Assembly: GCA_030066885.1 (NCBI GenBank)
Contig: JASJAT010000029.1
Span: 1 to 32,955 of the forward strand
Reading direction: 5' to 3'
Length of the DNA stretch: 32,955 bases
From: Arenicellales bacterium
Lineage (GTDB): Bacteria > Pseudomonadota > Gammaproteobacteria > Arenicellales > JAANXG01
Numbering within the stretch: position 1 is the stretch's first letter; each line of letters starts with the position of its first letter. This document shows, one piece after another, positions 7,590 through 15,072 of this stretch. The translations under genes and the position numbers were made by a program. The notes below the pieces were generated by a model. It made no database searches, was not told the DNA's origin, and saw only the letters and a list, made by a program, of their open reading frames with translations.

Positions 7590-8732
7590 TCATTGGTTAT
7601 GTATACCTTCGGGCAACATCATGTGGATCCCGTTAGTTTGTAGTGAAACGGAGATCTTGTCTCCTTCTTCGAGGTGATTGCGGTGCACCACATGCGTGGG
7701 CAAGTTAAAAGCGATCGGCGTATCGTCGCGTTTATCCACAAGCATGGTGATACTCGCGTTGTCACCGAGCACTATTAATTCAGCAACAACGCCGTGTACG
7801 GGGTTCTCCCGCTCACCACGGGACGGGCGGACCCGTTGATGAAATAGAATATGCTGCGGTGGAATGACCCAATCCACCGACTGCCCGACTGGGAGCTCGG
7901 GTCGATAGAGCGTTTCCAAACTATAGCCGAGCCAGCGCAGTATGGTTACTTTTGTTGAAGTACGGTGTTCAAGTATCTCTCCTTCGAAAACGTTTGTTAG
8001 TCCGACCAGATGTGCAGCAAGTTTGTGCTTTGGGCGGCTTAAAATTTCCGCGGGTGTACCAATCTGCAGGCTTTGGCCATGATGTAAAATACAGATGCGA
8101 TCTGCCAGTAAGCAGGCTTCTTCCAAATCATGCGTCACCAAGATAATGGGGTGAACCATTTGCCTGCGTAAGGCCGCAAGTTCACGCTGTAACTTGCGCC
8201 TTGTCGCCTGGTCCACGGATGAAAAGGGTTCATCCAGCAGCAGTGCCGATGGCTCCCGTGCCAGCGCCCGTGCGAGCGCTACTCGTTGTTGCTGTCCGCC
8301 TGACAGTTGGTGTGGTTTGCGTCGTTCCAAGCCACCCAGGTTGACCGCCTCAAGTAGTTGTTGTGCGCGTTTTCTTCGTTGCTCTGCACCGCCATCCTGA
8401 ATAGCGATGGCTACGTTTTCCATCGCGGATAAATGGGGGAATAGTGCGTAGTTTTGGAAAACAATTCCGATCGCACGCTGTTGCGGGGGCCGATTCAGAT
8501 CCTGATCGGTGTTCAGCCATTCAACACCGTTGCAGGTGACTCGACCTTTACTCGGGGTATTGAGTCCGGCGATGCATCGCAGTACAGACGACTTACCGCT
8601 ACCGGAAGGACCGACAAGCGCTACCAACTCACCGCGGTGACAACCGAAAGCCACATCCAAGGCGATCGGTGCCGCTTGCTTAAGGTGGACGCTTAAATCC
8701 GGGCTATTGGGGACGTTGTTTGAATCGGTCAT
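7590..8732 (-). CDS. modC: Molybdate ABC transporter ATP-binding protein ModC
   Basis: 380 residues from the ATG at 8732. A longer reading frame from 8762 lies entirely inside modB and is less likely. It has Walker A GPSGSGKS, the Q-loop in VFQNYALFPHL, the ABC signature LSGGQQQRVALARALA, Walker B ALLLDEPFSSVD and the switch histidine in LVTHDLEEA. A C-terminal TOBE-like domain (about residues 240-375) includes EGEILEHR and ELIVLGDNASITMLVD. It energises molybdate uptake through ModB. It overlaps the modB end by 29 bases. The order modA-modB-modC makes molybdate more likely than sulfate or iron, although ATPase sequence alone would not decide. Confidence 0.88.
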   Translation of the reverse strand: MTDSNNVPNSPDLSVHLKQAAPIALDVAFGCHRGELVALVGPSGSGKSSVLRCIAGLNTPSKGRVTCNGVEWLNTDQDLNRPPQQRAIGIVFQNYALFPHLSAMENVAIAIQDGGAEQRRKRAQQLLEAVNLGGLERRKPHQLSGGQQQRVALARALAREPSALLLDEPFSSVDQATRRKLQRELAALRRQMVHPIILVTHDLEEACLLADRICILHHGQSLQIGTPAEILSRPKHKLAAHLVGLTNVFEGEILEHRTSTKVTILRWLGYSLETLYRPELPVGQSVDWVIPPQHILFHQRVRPSRGERENPVHGVVAELIVLGDNASITMLVDKRDDTPIAFNLPTHVVHRNHLEEGDKISVSLQTNGIHMMLPEGIHNQ

Positions 8733-9372
8733 TGATGAAATAGATAAAGCCGATGGCAACAAATGAAAACGTCAACAACAAAGCAGACATGGTCGCAGCC
8801 TGTTGATCGTCAAATGCCTGTACCCGATCGTAAATAGCAATGGCGATGGTCTTGGTCTCTCCGGGTATGTTCCCGCCTACCATCAGAACGACCCCGAATT
8901 CGCCGAGTGTATGGGCAAAAGTCAATATGGTTGCGGTCAGAACACCGGTCCAGGCTAGTGGTAACTCGATGCGTAGAAAGGTTCGCCAGTGAGATAAGCC
9001 ACTACACCAAGCGGCCTCACGGACGTCTCTCGGCATGGCTTCAAAGGCCCTTTGCATCGGTTGTATGGCGAACGGGACATTGAAAATTAAAGAGGCGAGC
9101 AACAATCCTTCGAAACTGAACGCAAGGGGTGCGTTAAACAGAGATTGGTAGGCTGAACCCAGCGCAGCGTGCTTAGAGAACAATGTGAGCAAGTAGTAGC
9201 CCAATACCGTAGGTGGCAAAACCAGGGGCAGAGCGATAAGTGCCTCGACAAAGCCCTTTGCTGCAAAGCGGCGCCAGGCAATCGCACGGGCGATTACCAT
9301 GCCTAATGGAATGAGTAGAATCGTCGTCCAGAACGCAAGTTTCAGCGATATTGCTAAGGCCGGCCAGTCCAT
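8704..9372 (-). CDS. modB: Molybdate ABC transporter permease ModB
   Basis: 222 residues, an inner-membrane permease with about five or six helices. Family features include ALPLVLPPTVLGYYLL, the EAA-type loop AMPRDVREAAWCSGLSHWRT then FLRIELPLAW, and HTLGEFGVVLMVGGNIPG, a strongly conserved ModB stretch. It starts 6 bases after the modA stop and overlaps modC at its end, so the three form a tight operon. Confidence 0.93.
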   Translation of the reverse strand: MDWPALAISLKLAFWTTILLIPLGMVIARAIAWRRFAAKGFVEALIALPLVLPPTVLGYYLLTLFSKHAALGSAYQSLFNAPLAFSFEGLLLASLIFNVPFAIQPMQRAFEAMPRDVREAAWCSGLSHWRTFLRIELPLAWTGVLTATILTFAHTLGEFGVVLMVGGNIPGETKTIAIAIYDRVQAFDDQQAATMSALLLTFSFVAIGFIYFINDRFKQRPQ

Positions 9373-9378
9373 GGCCAG

Positions 9379-10200
9379 CTATTGTGAATTCGTCGGTGTT
9401 GAAAATCCAAACTTTTGCAATGTTTCTCGTGTGGTGGGCTGGCTGAGGTAAGCATAAAAAGCGCGCGATACTTCTCCCGCGTTGTTGAGGAGCACCATAT
9501 AGTGATGCAGGGGTTCGTGCCAGGACTGGGGCAGCAGGACATACCTGCCTTGAGTAGAGAGGGCAGGTTCCAGAGCAATAGAGTAAGACAGGATCCCGGC
9601 TTCGACGTCCCCAGACACCGTGAACTGTGCGGCTTGTGCGATGTTTTCTCCAAACAACAGTTTACTCTGTATAGATTGCCAGATTTGGTGGTGCTGAAGC
9701 ACTTCCCGAGCTGCCCGACCGTAGGGTGCGTGTTCCGGATTGGCTATTGCTAATCGTCCCAAGCGTCCATCCTTCATTGCGTTGGCCAAGTCCTTCAGGG
9801 TCGGATCGATGCGCAACGGTGAGTCGTTGGGAATAAACAATACCAAGCGTCCCGTTGCGTAGACATCGCCACTACCCTCGGTTAGGCCCCTGTCGACAAG
9901 AGTCGCTATATAGCTTTCATCGGCTGACAAGAATACCTCGAAAGGTGCACCTTGAATTATCTGTCGCGTTAAGTTTCCGGACGATCCAAAACTGATGCGC
10001 ACTTGTTGGTCGCTATCTTGCTCGAATGATTGTTTGATCTGCTCCAGTACTCCGACCAGACTCGAAGCAGCGGCGACAACCGGTCTCTCCTGGGCCAGAG
10101 CAGGAGTAGTGGTCATTACCCATATCGCAATAACCAGGCAAACGCACGTGAACGTCGCGGTGAGCACTTGTCTCGAATTGCTGATTGAAGGAGCGAACAC
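9379..10200 (-). CDS. modA: Molybdate-binding periplasmic protein ModA
   Basis: About 273 residues from a GTG at 10200. A longer frame from a TTG at 10341 would translate through a palindromic repeat and is unlikely. The signal peptide runs to TTPALAQ. Mature sequence features are VAAASSLVGVLEQIKQSFEQ, RISFGSSGNLTRQIIQGAPF and EVFLSADE, the classic ModA N-lobe with the Ser residues that bind the oxyanion. Further on are LAIANPEHAPYGRAAREVL and ENIAQAAQFTVSGDVEAGIL. It delivers molybdate or tungstate to ModB. No strong ribosome site is visible before the GTG, so the exact start is uncertain. Confidence 0.88.
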   Translation of the reverse strand: MFAPSISNSRQVLTATFTCVCLVIAIWVMTTTPALAQERPVVAAASSLVGVLEQIKQSFEQDSDQQVRISFGSSGNLTRQIIQGAPFEVFLSADESYIATLVDRGLTEGSGDVYATGRLVLFIPNDSPLRIDPTLKDLANAMKDGRLGRLAIANPEHAPYGRAAREVLQHHQIWQSIQSKLLFGENIAQAAQFTVSGDVEAGILSYSIALEPALSTQGRYVLLPQSWHEPLHHYMVLLNNAGEVSRAFYAYLSQPTTRETLQKFGFSTPTNSQ

Positions 10201-10240
10201 TGTGATTGAGTAAGAAAGCAAAAAGTTGAAAGTATATAAA

Positions 10241-10290
10241 GTAGGAGCAGTGCCATCGCCGTAATAATCGGCGCGGTGTGCGCCTCCTAC
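10241..10290. repeat. Imperfect 50-bp palindrome between moaB and modA
   Basis: GTAGGAG at 10241 and CTCCTAC ending at 10290 form the outer ends of an imperfect hairpin, with CGCCG/CGGCG near the TAATAAT loop. It resembles two inverted REP-like units. It separates moaB from modA and may reduce read-through or stabilise the upstream message (inference). Confidence 0.5.
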
Positions 10291-10344
10291 TATTGGAATA
10301 ATGCGTTTCTCCAACGAGTTCGAGATCTTCGTAGTGACCAAGGA

Positions 10345-10872
10345 CTATTTCTTGAGGATTCTTGGTAGTAATGTCACCAAATTGCAGGGGCGGGTGCGTG
10401 CATCCAGTTGGTTTAGAACAATACTGTCCATGGCCAACCGGCAAGCACCTGGTGAGCCCGGCAGTAAAAAAACGAGTGTGCCGTTGGCAACACCAGCATG
10501 CGCTCGTGATTCGATCGTTGACGGGCCAATCTCGTTGTAGGACAGCATACGGAAGAGCTCACCGAAACCCGGGATGGATTTATCGACCAATCTCGATGTC
10601 ACTTCTGGCGTAATGTCATGTTCTGTTAAACCAGTGCCCCCGCTGGAGATGATGACGTCAACATCCGGGTCATCCACTAATGTGCGGAACGTCATGAACA
10701 ACTTCTCTGCATCCTCTTTTTCAATAGTCCGTTTGACGACGTTGTGATTGGCCTGTTGCAAGTGGTCGGAGATTAAATCACCAGAGGTGTCGTTTTCTGC
10801 TACACGAGTATTCGATACCGTTAAAACGGCAACGTTTAAGGGGATGAAGTCCTGTTGTGCTTTTTTGGGCAT
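10345..10872 (-). CDS. moaB: Molybdenum cofactor biosynthesis protein MoaB/Mog family
   Basis: 175 residues. It carries the MoaB/MogA fold signatures [38 protein letters not shown] and [15 protein letters not shown]. Members adenylate molybdopterin before molybdenum insertion; several MoaB proteins have this activity and replace MogA. The ATG is at 10872, 22 bases after the cytochrome c stop. Its setting between a cytochrome and modABC indicates a dedicated supply line for the molybdoenzyme encoded at 18101. Confidence 0.9.
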   Translation of the reverse strand: MPKKAQQDFIPLNVAVLTVSNTRVAENDTSGDLISDHLQQANHNVVKRTIEKEDAEKLFMTFRTLVDDPDVDVIISSGGTGLTEHDITPEVTSRLVDKSIPGFGELFRMLSYNEIGPSTIESRAHAGVANGTLVFLLPGSPGACRLAMDSIVLNQLDARTRPCNLVTLLPRILKK

Positions 10873-10894
10873 TACCGAATACTCGGTTTTGGAT

Positions 10895-11278
10895 TCATTC
10901 CTTTACGGTGAGTGTTTTAAAGAAGTCGATCAAGTCGTTCTTTGTCTCCTCAGACATGGGAGCCTTCTGGCACCTTGCGTATTGCATCTTCATTCCGCGC
11001 ACTCGTTTCTTAAGGTCGACCGTCTCCGGGTGGTCCATCTCCCAGGTTTTTTGTGGATCCGTGATGAACAACCTAACCCATTCTTCACTGTGTCTCTCCA
11101 TGATATTTTGAAGACCTGGTCCGATAAGTTTGCCGGATGTTGTTTTGTGGCATGTGCGGCAATTGCCGCCTTCGACGTCATTGAAGAATTCCTTTCCTTT
11201 TTCCGCATCGGCTTGGGTCTGCCCGACCAATAACATTAATAAGTAGCATGCAACGATGAAAAATATGGGTTTATTCAT
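10895..11278 (-). CDS. Monohaem c-type cytochrome, periplasmic
   Basis: 127 residues. A Sec signal peptide (about residues 1-23, ending QTQADA) precedes a single haem motif, Cys40-x2-Cys43-His44 (CRTCH), followed by KLIGPGLQNI. A methionine near the end (GMKMQYARC or APMSEE) could be the sixth ligand. It is a class I small cytochrome of normal length. An odd cysteine near residue 104 (ARCQKA) may be unpaired. It lies upstream of moaB in the same direction. The likely role is periplasmic electron carriage, perhaps to or from the Rieske/molybdoenzyme pair (inference from context). Confidence 0.87.
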   Translation of the reverse strand: MNKPIFFIVACYLLMLLVGQTQADAEKGKEFFNDVEGGNCRTCHKTTSGKLIGPGLQNIMERHSEEWVRLFITDPQKTWEMDHPETVDLKKRVRGMKMQYARCQKAPMSEETKNDLIDFFKTLTVKE

Positions 11279-11314
11279 AACTTCGAGTAACCTACCGAGG
11301 ATTAGAATGTCCTA

Positions 11315-11337
11315 TTGCGGCGAGGCGCCGCTCGCAA
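11315..11337. repeat. REP-like repeat, copy 3
   Basis: TTGCGGCGAGGCGCCGCTCG then CAA, an almost perfect palindrome in the 62-base gap between the SUMF1-domain gene and the cytochrome c gene. It matches the cores at 2431, 6100, 14861 and 27411. Confidence 0.55.
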
Positions 11338-11340
11338 ATG

Positions 11341-12327
11341 TTAGTTTAAAGTTGAGAGGGTTCGCACCACCCGAAATCCTATACTATAACTTCTGCCGGT
11401 GCGGGAGATAATATTCCTAAAGGCACAGCGCACATGGGCCGGTCCGTAGATCCAAGACCCACCGCGCATGACTTGGAGGGGATTTGGATCCACTTGCCTC
11501 AGGCTTTCCGCTAAGTCTCCACCATATTCAGCGTACACATTTTCAGTCAATTCCCAAACGTTGCCCAGGATATCGTGAATACCCCAATGATTAGGCCGAA
11601 ATTTACCCACCGGTGCGGTTGTTTCATAGCCGTCTGAACAGTTGTGGGTGGCCAAACTGGGCCAAGTCTTGCCGGCTCTTTCGTCGGCCACCGACGCATA
11701 TTCGCAAGCGTCATCAGGCCGATCTCCCCAGTATCGAGCAGTGGCAGTACCTGCCCGGCAAGCGTATTCCCATTCGGCTTCGTAGGGTAGTCTGAACGTG
11801 CTTGCTCCACTATGCTTTTCGGTTAGCCAATTCAGGAACGCTTTGGCGTCATACCAACTGATCTGGGTCACCGGATGATTGATTTTGTCTTCAATGCCAT
11901 CCTTGGGCCATAAGGGGTGTTTCCAGTCAATTCCCTTTTGCCACCCCCAATCGTCAGCACCGGCTCGGCTTATGCCAAAGCCTTCCCCGTTCTTTTCACT
12001 GGTCGTTACATACCCCGTTTCTTTTGCAAACAAAGAAAATTGAGTGTTGGTTACTTCGTATTTTCCTAGCCAAAAGTCCCCAACGCATGCTTTATGCTGG
12101 ATCTCGTCTTCATATCTGTTGATTTCCCCACCAGGGCTACCCATCAGGTAGCAATCGCCCTTTATCAGTACAAATTCCATCCCTGTAATCGGGTCCTTCC
12201 ATGCGGTCAAGTCGTTTTCCACTCGAATCTGTCCCCAACTAATTGCACTGTGGAACAGGGTTGAGGTGGCCAGGAGAAGAAGCAAGAAAGGCACTGCTCT
12301 CAGGCGCGATGCTTGTATTGTCGACAT
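11341..12327 (-). CDS. Exported SUMF1 / formylglycine-generating-enzyme-fold protein (NirV-like)
   Basis: 328 residues from the ATG at 12327; a GTG at 12351 is possible but lies upstream of a likely ribosome site (TTGGGAG). A signal peptide (hydrophobic PFLLLLLATSTLF) is followed by a SUMF1 domain: GMEFVLIKGDCYLMGSPGGE, YEVTNTQFSLFA, HPVTQISWYDAKAFLNWL, FRLPYEAEWEYACRAG, NHWGIHDILGNVWELTENVY, VMRGGSW and GFRVVR. The paired catalytic cysteines of true formylglycine-generating enzymes are not evident between RGGSW and RCAFR, so sulfatase activation is unlikely. SUMF1 proteins of this type (for example NirV) accompany respiratory nitrogen-oxide reductases. It is divergent from the sensor kinase, sharing an FNR-like box. 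Confidence 0.8.
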   Translation of the reverse strand: MSTIQASRLRAVPFLLLLLATSTLFHSAISWGQIRVENDLTAWKDPITGMEFVLIKGDCYLMGSPGGEINRYEDEIQHKACVGDFWLGKYEVTNTQFSLFAKETGYVTTSEKNGEGFGISRAGADDWGWQKGIDWKHPLWPKDGIEDKINHPVTQISWYDAKAFLNWLTEKHSGASTFRLPYEAEWEYACRAGTATARYWGDRPDDACEYASVADERAGKTWPSLATHNCSDGYETTAPVGKFRPNHWGIHDILGNVWELTENVYAEYGGDLAESLRQVDPNPLQVMRGGSWIYGPAHVRCAFRNIISRTGRSYSIGFRVVRTLSTLN

Positions 12328-12377
12328 ACCTTTGAATTGCTCCCAAGACACAGTGCCGTTTCGTATTTCATTTTGAC

Positions 12378-12391
12378 TTGAGCTGGATCAA
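12378..12391. promoter_or_regulatory. FNR/Dnr-like operator in the divergent promoter
   Basis: TTGAG-CTGG-ATCAA matches the FNR/Anr/Dnr consensus TTGAT-N4-ATCAA at 9 of 10 positions. It lies between the divergent SUMF1-domain gene and the sensor kinase. A TTG that could extend the kinase frame lies inside this box, which favours the downstream ATG at 12438 as the real start. Related boxes occur at 14925 and 21046. Confidence 0.5.
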
Positions 12392-12437
12392 TATCTGTGC
12401 AACAAATCCGAAGATCATTGGAGGTTTTAGACATAGA

Positions 12438-14327
12438 ATGCACGTCGTGGCCGCACAAAAACGTCGCCTCGGTCTGTGGGGGAAACTGGTCATTGCCATA
12501 CTGTTGGCGGGATCGGTGCCCATTGTCATTGGGTTGTCCGTTGCTTATGTCAGGGGCACGACGGAATTACAGGAAGTAATTGGTGCCAGCTTTAAAGCGT
12601 TAGCTGAAGAGAGTGCATCCAAAGTGGACGCGGAGATCAGGCACGTCATTGCGGCGGATCGGGCACTGGCTGTACAGGCTGCAAGCGATCCTCAAATAAG
12701 GGGACACCTGGCTAAGTTCGAGCGCGGCCCGGAGGCCACCGATATTAACTGGCCCGAAATATCCGACAACAATGGCACAATCCATGCGTCTTGGGTCAGT
12801 GGACCCGCGCGAGGTCCAATTGGGTCCGACCAGAAGAATCCAGCGGGAACTAGTGAAGCTGCTCCGCCGATGCCTGCAATTTCTGGTCTACAACTTAGTG
12901 GCGAGCCCCAACGCTACTTGATCCGCGTTGCGACTCCCATCCTAGAGGCGGATACTCAAACTATGCTGGGGTGGCTGCATCGCGATCACATCGTCAAAAG
13001 TGTGTTCGATCCCCTGATCTATCCGGCTCGTTTCGGCAACACGGGGCATGTCATGATAATCGACAACCAAGGCGCGATTGTGAGCTGCCCACTTCTAATT
13101 ACCGGAAGCCGCATTGAAGATCTACAACTGGTTAAACGGGTTGCACAAAAAGAGGCGGGATGGATTACTGCTGAGAACGATGGTCACGGCAGCCGCAAGT
13201 TTTCGATAATCGGTCACGCACCCCTGCCCGAGGTCAACGAACTACTACACGCTGGTGTGTCCTGGCACATGTTTGTCTGGCAAGACACACAAGAAATCTT
13301 TGCTCCCGCGAGAAGTTTGTTAGTCGGAGTCGCTCTTGCCGGACTGCTGGCCATCGGCGTACTCGGTATTCTAGGTTACTACTCAGGTCGTCGAATTTTG
13401 AATCCCATCCGTCGCCTCAGCCAAGAAGCAACTCGTATCGCCAGTGGTGACTTAAATCAAAAACTTGATATTCGCACCGGCGATGAAATTGAGGACTTGG
13501 CCAATCGATTTGATGACATGAGAGTTCAGCTCGGACAACTTATCGGTAAACTCGAAGAGAAGGTTGAAGAAAGAACTCGTGAGTTGCAAGAAGCACAAGA
13601 CGAAAAAGATCGTGTGATGCAGAAACTCATACAGGCCGAGAAAGTGTCAGCCATCGGTACCATGGCGAGCGGGATAGGACACGAAATCAACAATCCGTTG
13701 TACGCGATACATGGAATGGCCGAGGCGATACGCGATGAGAAAGATATCTCGCTGTGCAATGAATATGGCGAGGACATTCTTAAGTACACCAAACATATAG
13801 CAGAAATTGTTAAGAACCTGTCCGGGTATATACGGCCTGCAACCCAGCACGATATGGAATCAGTCGACGTGAATGGAAAGCTTACAGAAGCTATAACGAT
13901 GGCTCAGCGCTCTCTACTGAGCGACCGCATCGAGATAAAAAAGGACTTTTCGTCGGTACCGCCAATCTCAGCCAAGTCAGAAGAGATAATGCAGGTCTTT
14001 TTCAATGTCATCCGAAACGGTATTCAAGCAATAGATGGCGTCGGGCGTCTGGAGGTCAGCAGCCGTGTTGATGACGGTAAAGTCTGGATAAGAATCAAAG
14101 ATAGTGGAGCAGGCATTCCGGCGGAGCATCTCGGTAAGATCTTTGATCCATTCTTTACGACTAAAGATCCAGACCAGGGGGAAGGTATGGGTTTATACAT
14201 CGTACAGCAGATAGTCAAAAAGTATGATGGGTCAATCCATTTAGATAGTCAACAAGGTGTGGGGACAGTTTGCACCATTCAGTTTCCGATAGCGGAAAAG
14301 TCCCAGGAGAAGCACAATGATTCATAA
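12438..14327 (+). CDS. Membrane-bound sensor histidine kinase
   Basis: 629 residues from the ATG at 12438, with GGAGG 13 bases upstream. One helix near the N-terminus (LVIAILLAGSVPIVIGLSVA) and one near residues 290-312 bracket a periplasmic sensor region of about 250 residues that looks Cache-like. A HAMP domain (RRILNPIRRLSQEATRIASG) and a coiled coil (EKVEERTRELQEAQDEKDRV) follow. The dimerisation domain has phospho-acceptor His415 in GHEINNPLYAIHG. The ATPase domain has NVIRNGIQAI (N box), DSGAGIP (G1), FDPFFTTK (F) and GEGMGLYIVQQIV (G2). It overlaps the response regulator by 11 bases. Position suggests control of the respiratory genes; the signal is unknown. Confidence 0.9.
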   Translation: MHVVAAQKRRLGLWGKLVIAILLAGSVPIVIGLSVAYVRGTTELQEVIGASFKALAEESASKVDAEIRHVIAADRALAVQAASDPQIRGHLAKFERGPEATDINWPEISDNNGTIHASWVSGPARGPIGSDQKNPAGTSEAAPPMPAISGLQLSGEPQRYLIRVATPILEADTQTMLGWLHRDHIVKSVFDPLIYPARFGNTGHVMIIDNQGAIVSCPLLITGSRIEDLQLVKRVAQKEAGWITAENDGHGSRKFSIIGHAPLPEVNELLHAGVSWHMFVWQDTQEIFAPARSLLVGVALAGLLAIGVLGILGYYSGRRILNPIRRLSQEATRIASGDLNQKLDIRTGDEIEDLANRFDDMRVQLGQLIGKLEEKVEERTRELQEAQDEKDRVMQKLIQAEKVSAIGTMASGIGHEINNPLYAIHGMAEAIRDEKDISLCNEYGEDILKYTKHIAEIVKNLSGYIRPATQHDMESVDVNGKLTEAITMAQRSLLSDRIEIKKDFSSVPPISAKSEEIMQVFFNVIRNGIQAIDGVGRLEVSSRVDDGKVWIRIKDSGAGIPAEHLGKIFDPFFTTKDPDQGEGMGLYIVQQIVKKYDGSIHLDSQQGVGTVCTIQFPIAEKSQEKHNDS

Positions 14328-14721
14328 AATATTAATTGTGGACGACGAAGAACAAGTCCGTAAAACGATCCGTCTCCAACTCAGCGCCACGGAGTACGAG
14401 ATCATCGAAGCGGCCGATGGGGAAGAGGCAATCGAACTACTCAATGATGAAAACACTCTCTTAATCGATGCCATCATTTGTGATGTCCGTATGCCCAAGA
14501 TCAACGGTGTCGAAGCAGTTGCGTATTTCCGTCGTGAATATCCTTCTATCCCAGTCATTGTTTTAACCGGATATCCGGATGTTAATTTGGCTGTAGAGTT
14601 CTTGAAGGAAGGTGTTGTCGAATACCTGGTGAAACCGGTTGAAAAAGAAAAGTTGATCGAGGTGGTCACCAAGACTGCACGGCAGCGCTCCATTTTCAGT
14701 GGTGACGAACCGAAGATGTAG
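14317..14721 (+). CDS. Single-domain response regulator (receiver only)
   Basis: 134 residues. It is a full CheY-like receiver: acidic pocket VDDEEQ, phospho-acceptor Asp in IICDVRMPKINGVEA, switch Thr in IVLTGYPD, and Lys in YLVKPVEKEKL. There is no DNA-binding or other output domain after residue 122. Signalling must therefore go through protein contact or a further phosphorelay partner. Its start overlaps the end of the kinase gene, so they are a cognate pair. This differs from the AioSR pair of arsenite oxidisers, whose regulator has an AAA+ and DNA-binding output. Confidence 0.92.
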   Translation: MIHKILIVDDEEQVRKTIRLQLSATEYEIIEAADGEEAIELLNDENTLLIDAIICDVRMPKINGVEAVAYFRREYPSIPVIVLTGYPDVNLAVEFLKEGVVEYLVKPVEKEKLIEVVTKTARQRSIFSGDEPKM

Positions 14722-14817
14722 GTGAACGATAGTAGCGAGTGTCTAGTCACTAGAAGCTAGCGAAACATTACAAACGCCAATAATTAAAGTCATAGCTGGA
14801 GCCAAGTCGTCAACGTA

Positions 14818-14831
14818 GGGGGCGCGCCCCC
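14818..14831. repeat. Perfect GC palindrome upstream of the idr-like operon
   Basis: GGGGGCGCGCCCCC is a perfect 14-bp palindrome in the 351-base gap 14722-15072. This gap also holds the REP-like copy at 14861, the FNR-like box at 14925 and a 5-bp hairpin TCTAG-TCA-CTAGA just after the response regulator. The palindrome could be part of a degenerate repeat or a protein site; nothing decides between them. Confidence 0.35.
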
Positions 14832-14860
14832 GCGCCGATAGCTTGGCGTTGACAATAGAT

Positions 14861-14886
14861 CTCGGCGAGGGCGCCGCTTCTACGTC
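14861..14886. repeat. REP-like repeat, copy 4
   Basis: CTCGGCGAGGGCGCCGCTTC followed by TACG, matching the other copies. It lies between the response regulator and the FNR-like box of the idr-like operon. Confidence 0.5.
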
Positions 14887-14924
14887 GAGAGAAGCCCCCA
14901 TTCACCCACTTTTGTGTGCTGACT

Positions 14925-14938
14925 ATGATCTAAGTCAA
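14925..14938 (+). promoter_or_regulatory. FNR/Dnr-like operator upstream of the idr-like operon
   Basis: ATGAT-CTAA-GTCAA matches TTGAT-N4-ATCAA at 8 of 10 positions. If used at the usual -41.5 spacing, transcription would start near 14973, and a weak -10-like TAGTAT/TATTTA lies at 14958-14966. That would leave a leader of about 100 bases before the ATG at 15073. Alone this match is weak; its value comes from similar boxes at 12378 and 21046. Confidence 0.4.
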
Positions 14939-15072
14939 AGCGCAGAGTGTGGAAAAGTAGTATTTACGCAGCTGGTTGTCACACAAGAATAATCCAAAGC
15001 TGGGGAGTGGGCGCAGTACTGACTTCAAGATTCAATAAACACACTAATTCTGGCAGTTAGGAGATAAATGTT

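Noticed and set aside
10201-10341. N-terminal extension of ModA from a TTG at 10341
   Set aside because: The extra 47 residues translate the palindromic repeat and do not resemble a signal peptide; the GTG at 10200 gives a normal one.
10748-11233. 161-residue plus-strand frame across moaB and the cytochrome c gene
   Set aside because: Opposite to two clear genes on the minus strand; it shows no motif or signal sequence.
12378-12437. N-terminal extension of the sensor kinase from a TTG at 12378
   Set aside because: The TTG lies in an FNR-like box, and the ATG at 12438 has a better ribosome site.
14322-14750. 142-residue minus-strand frame opposite the response regulator
   Set aside because: Ser-rich shadow of a conserved receiver domain; no family features.
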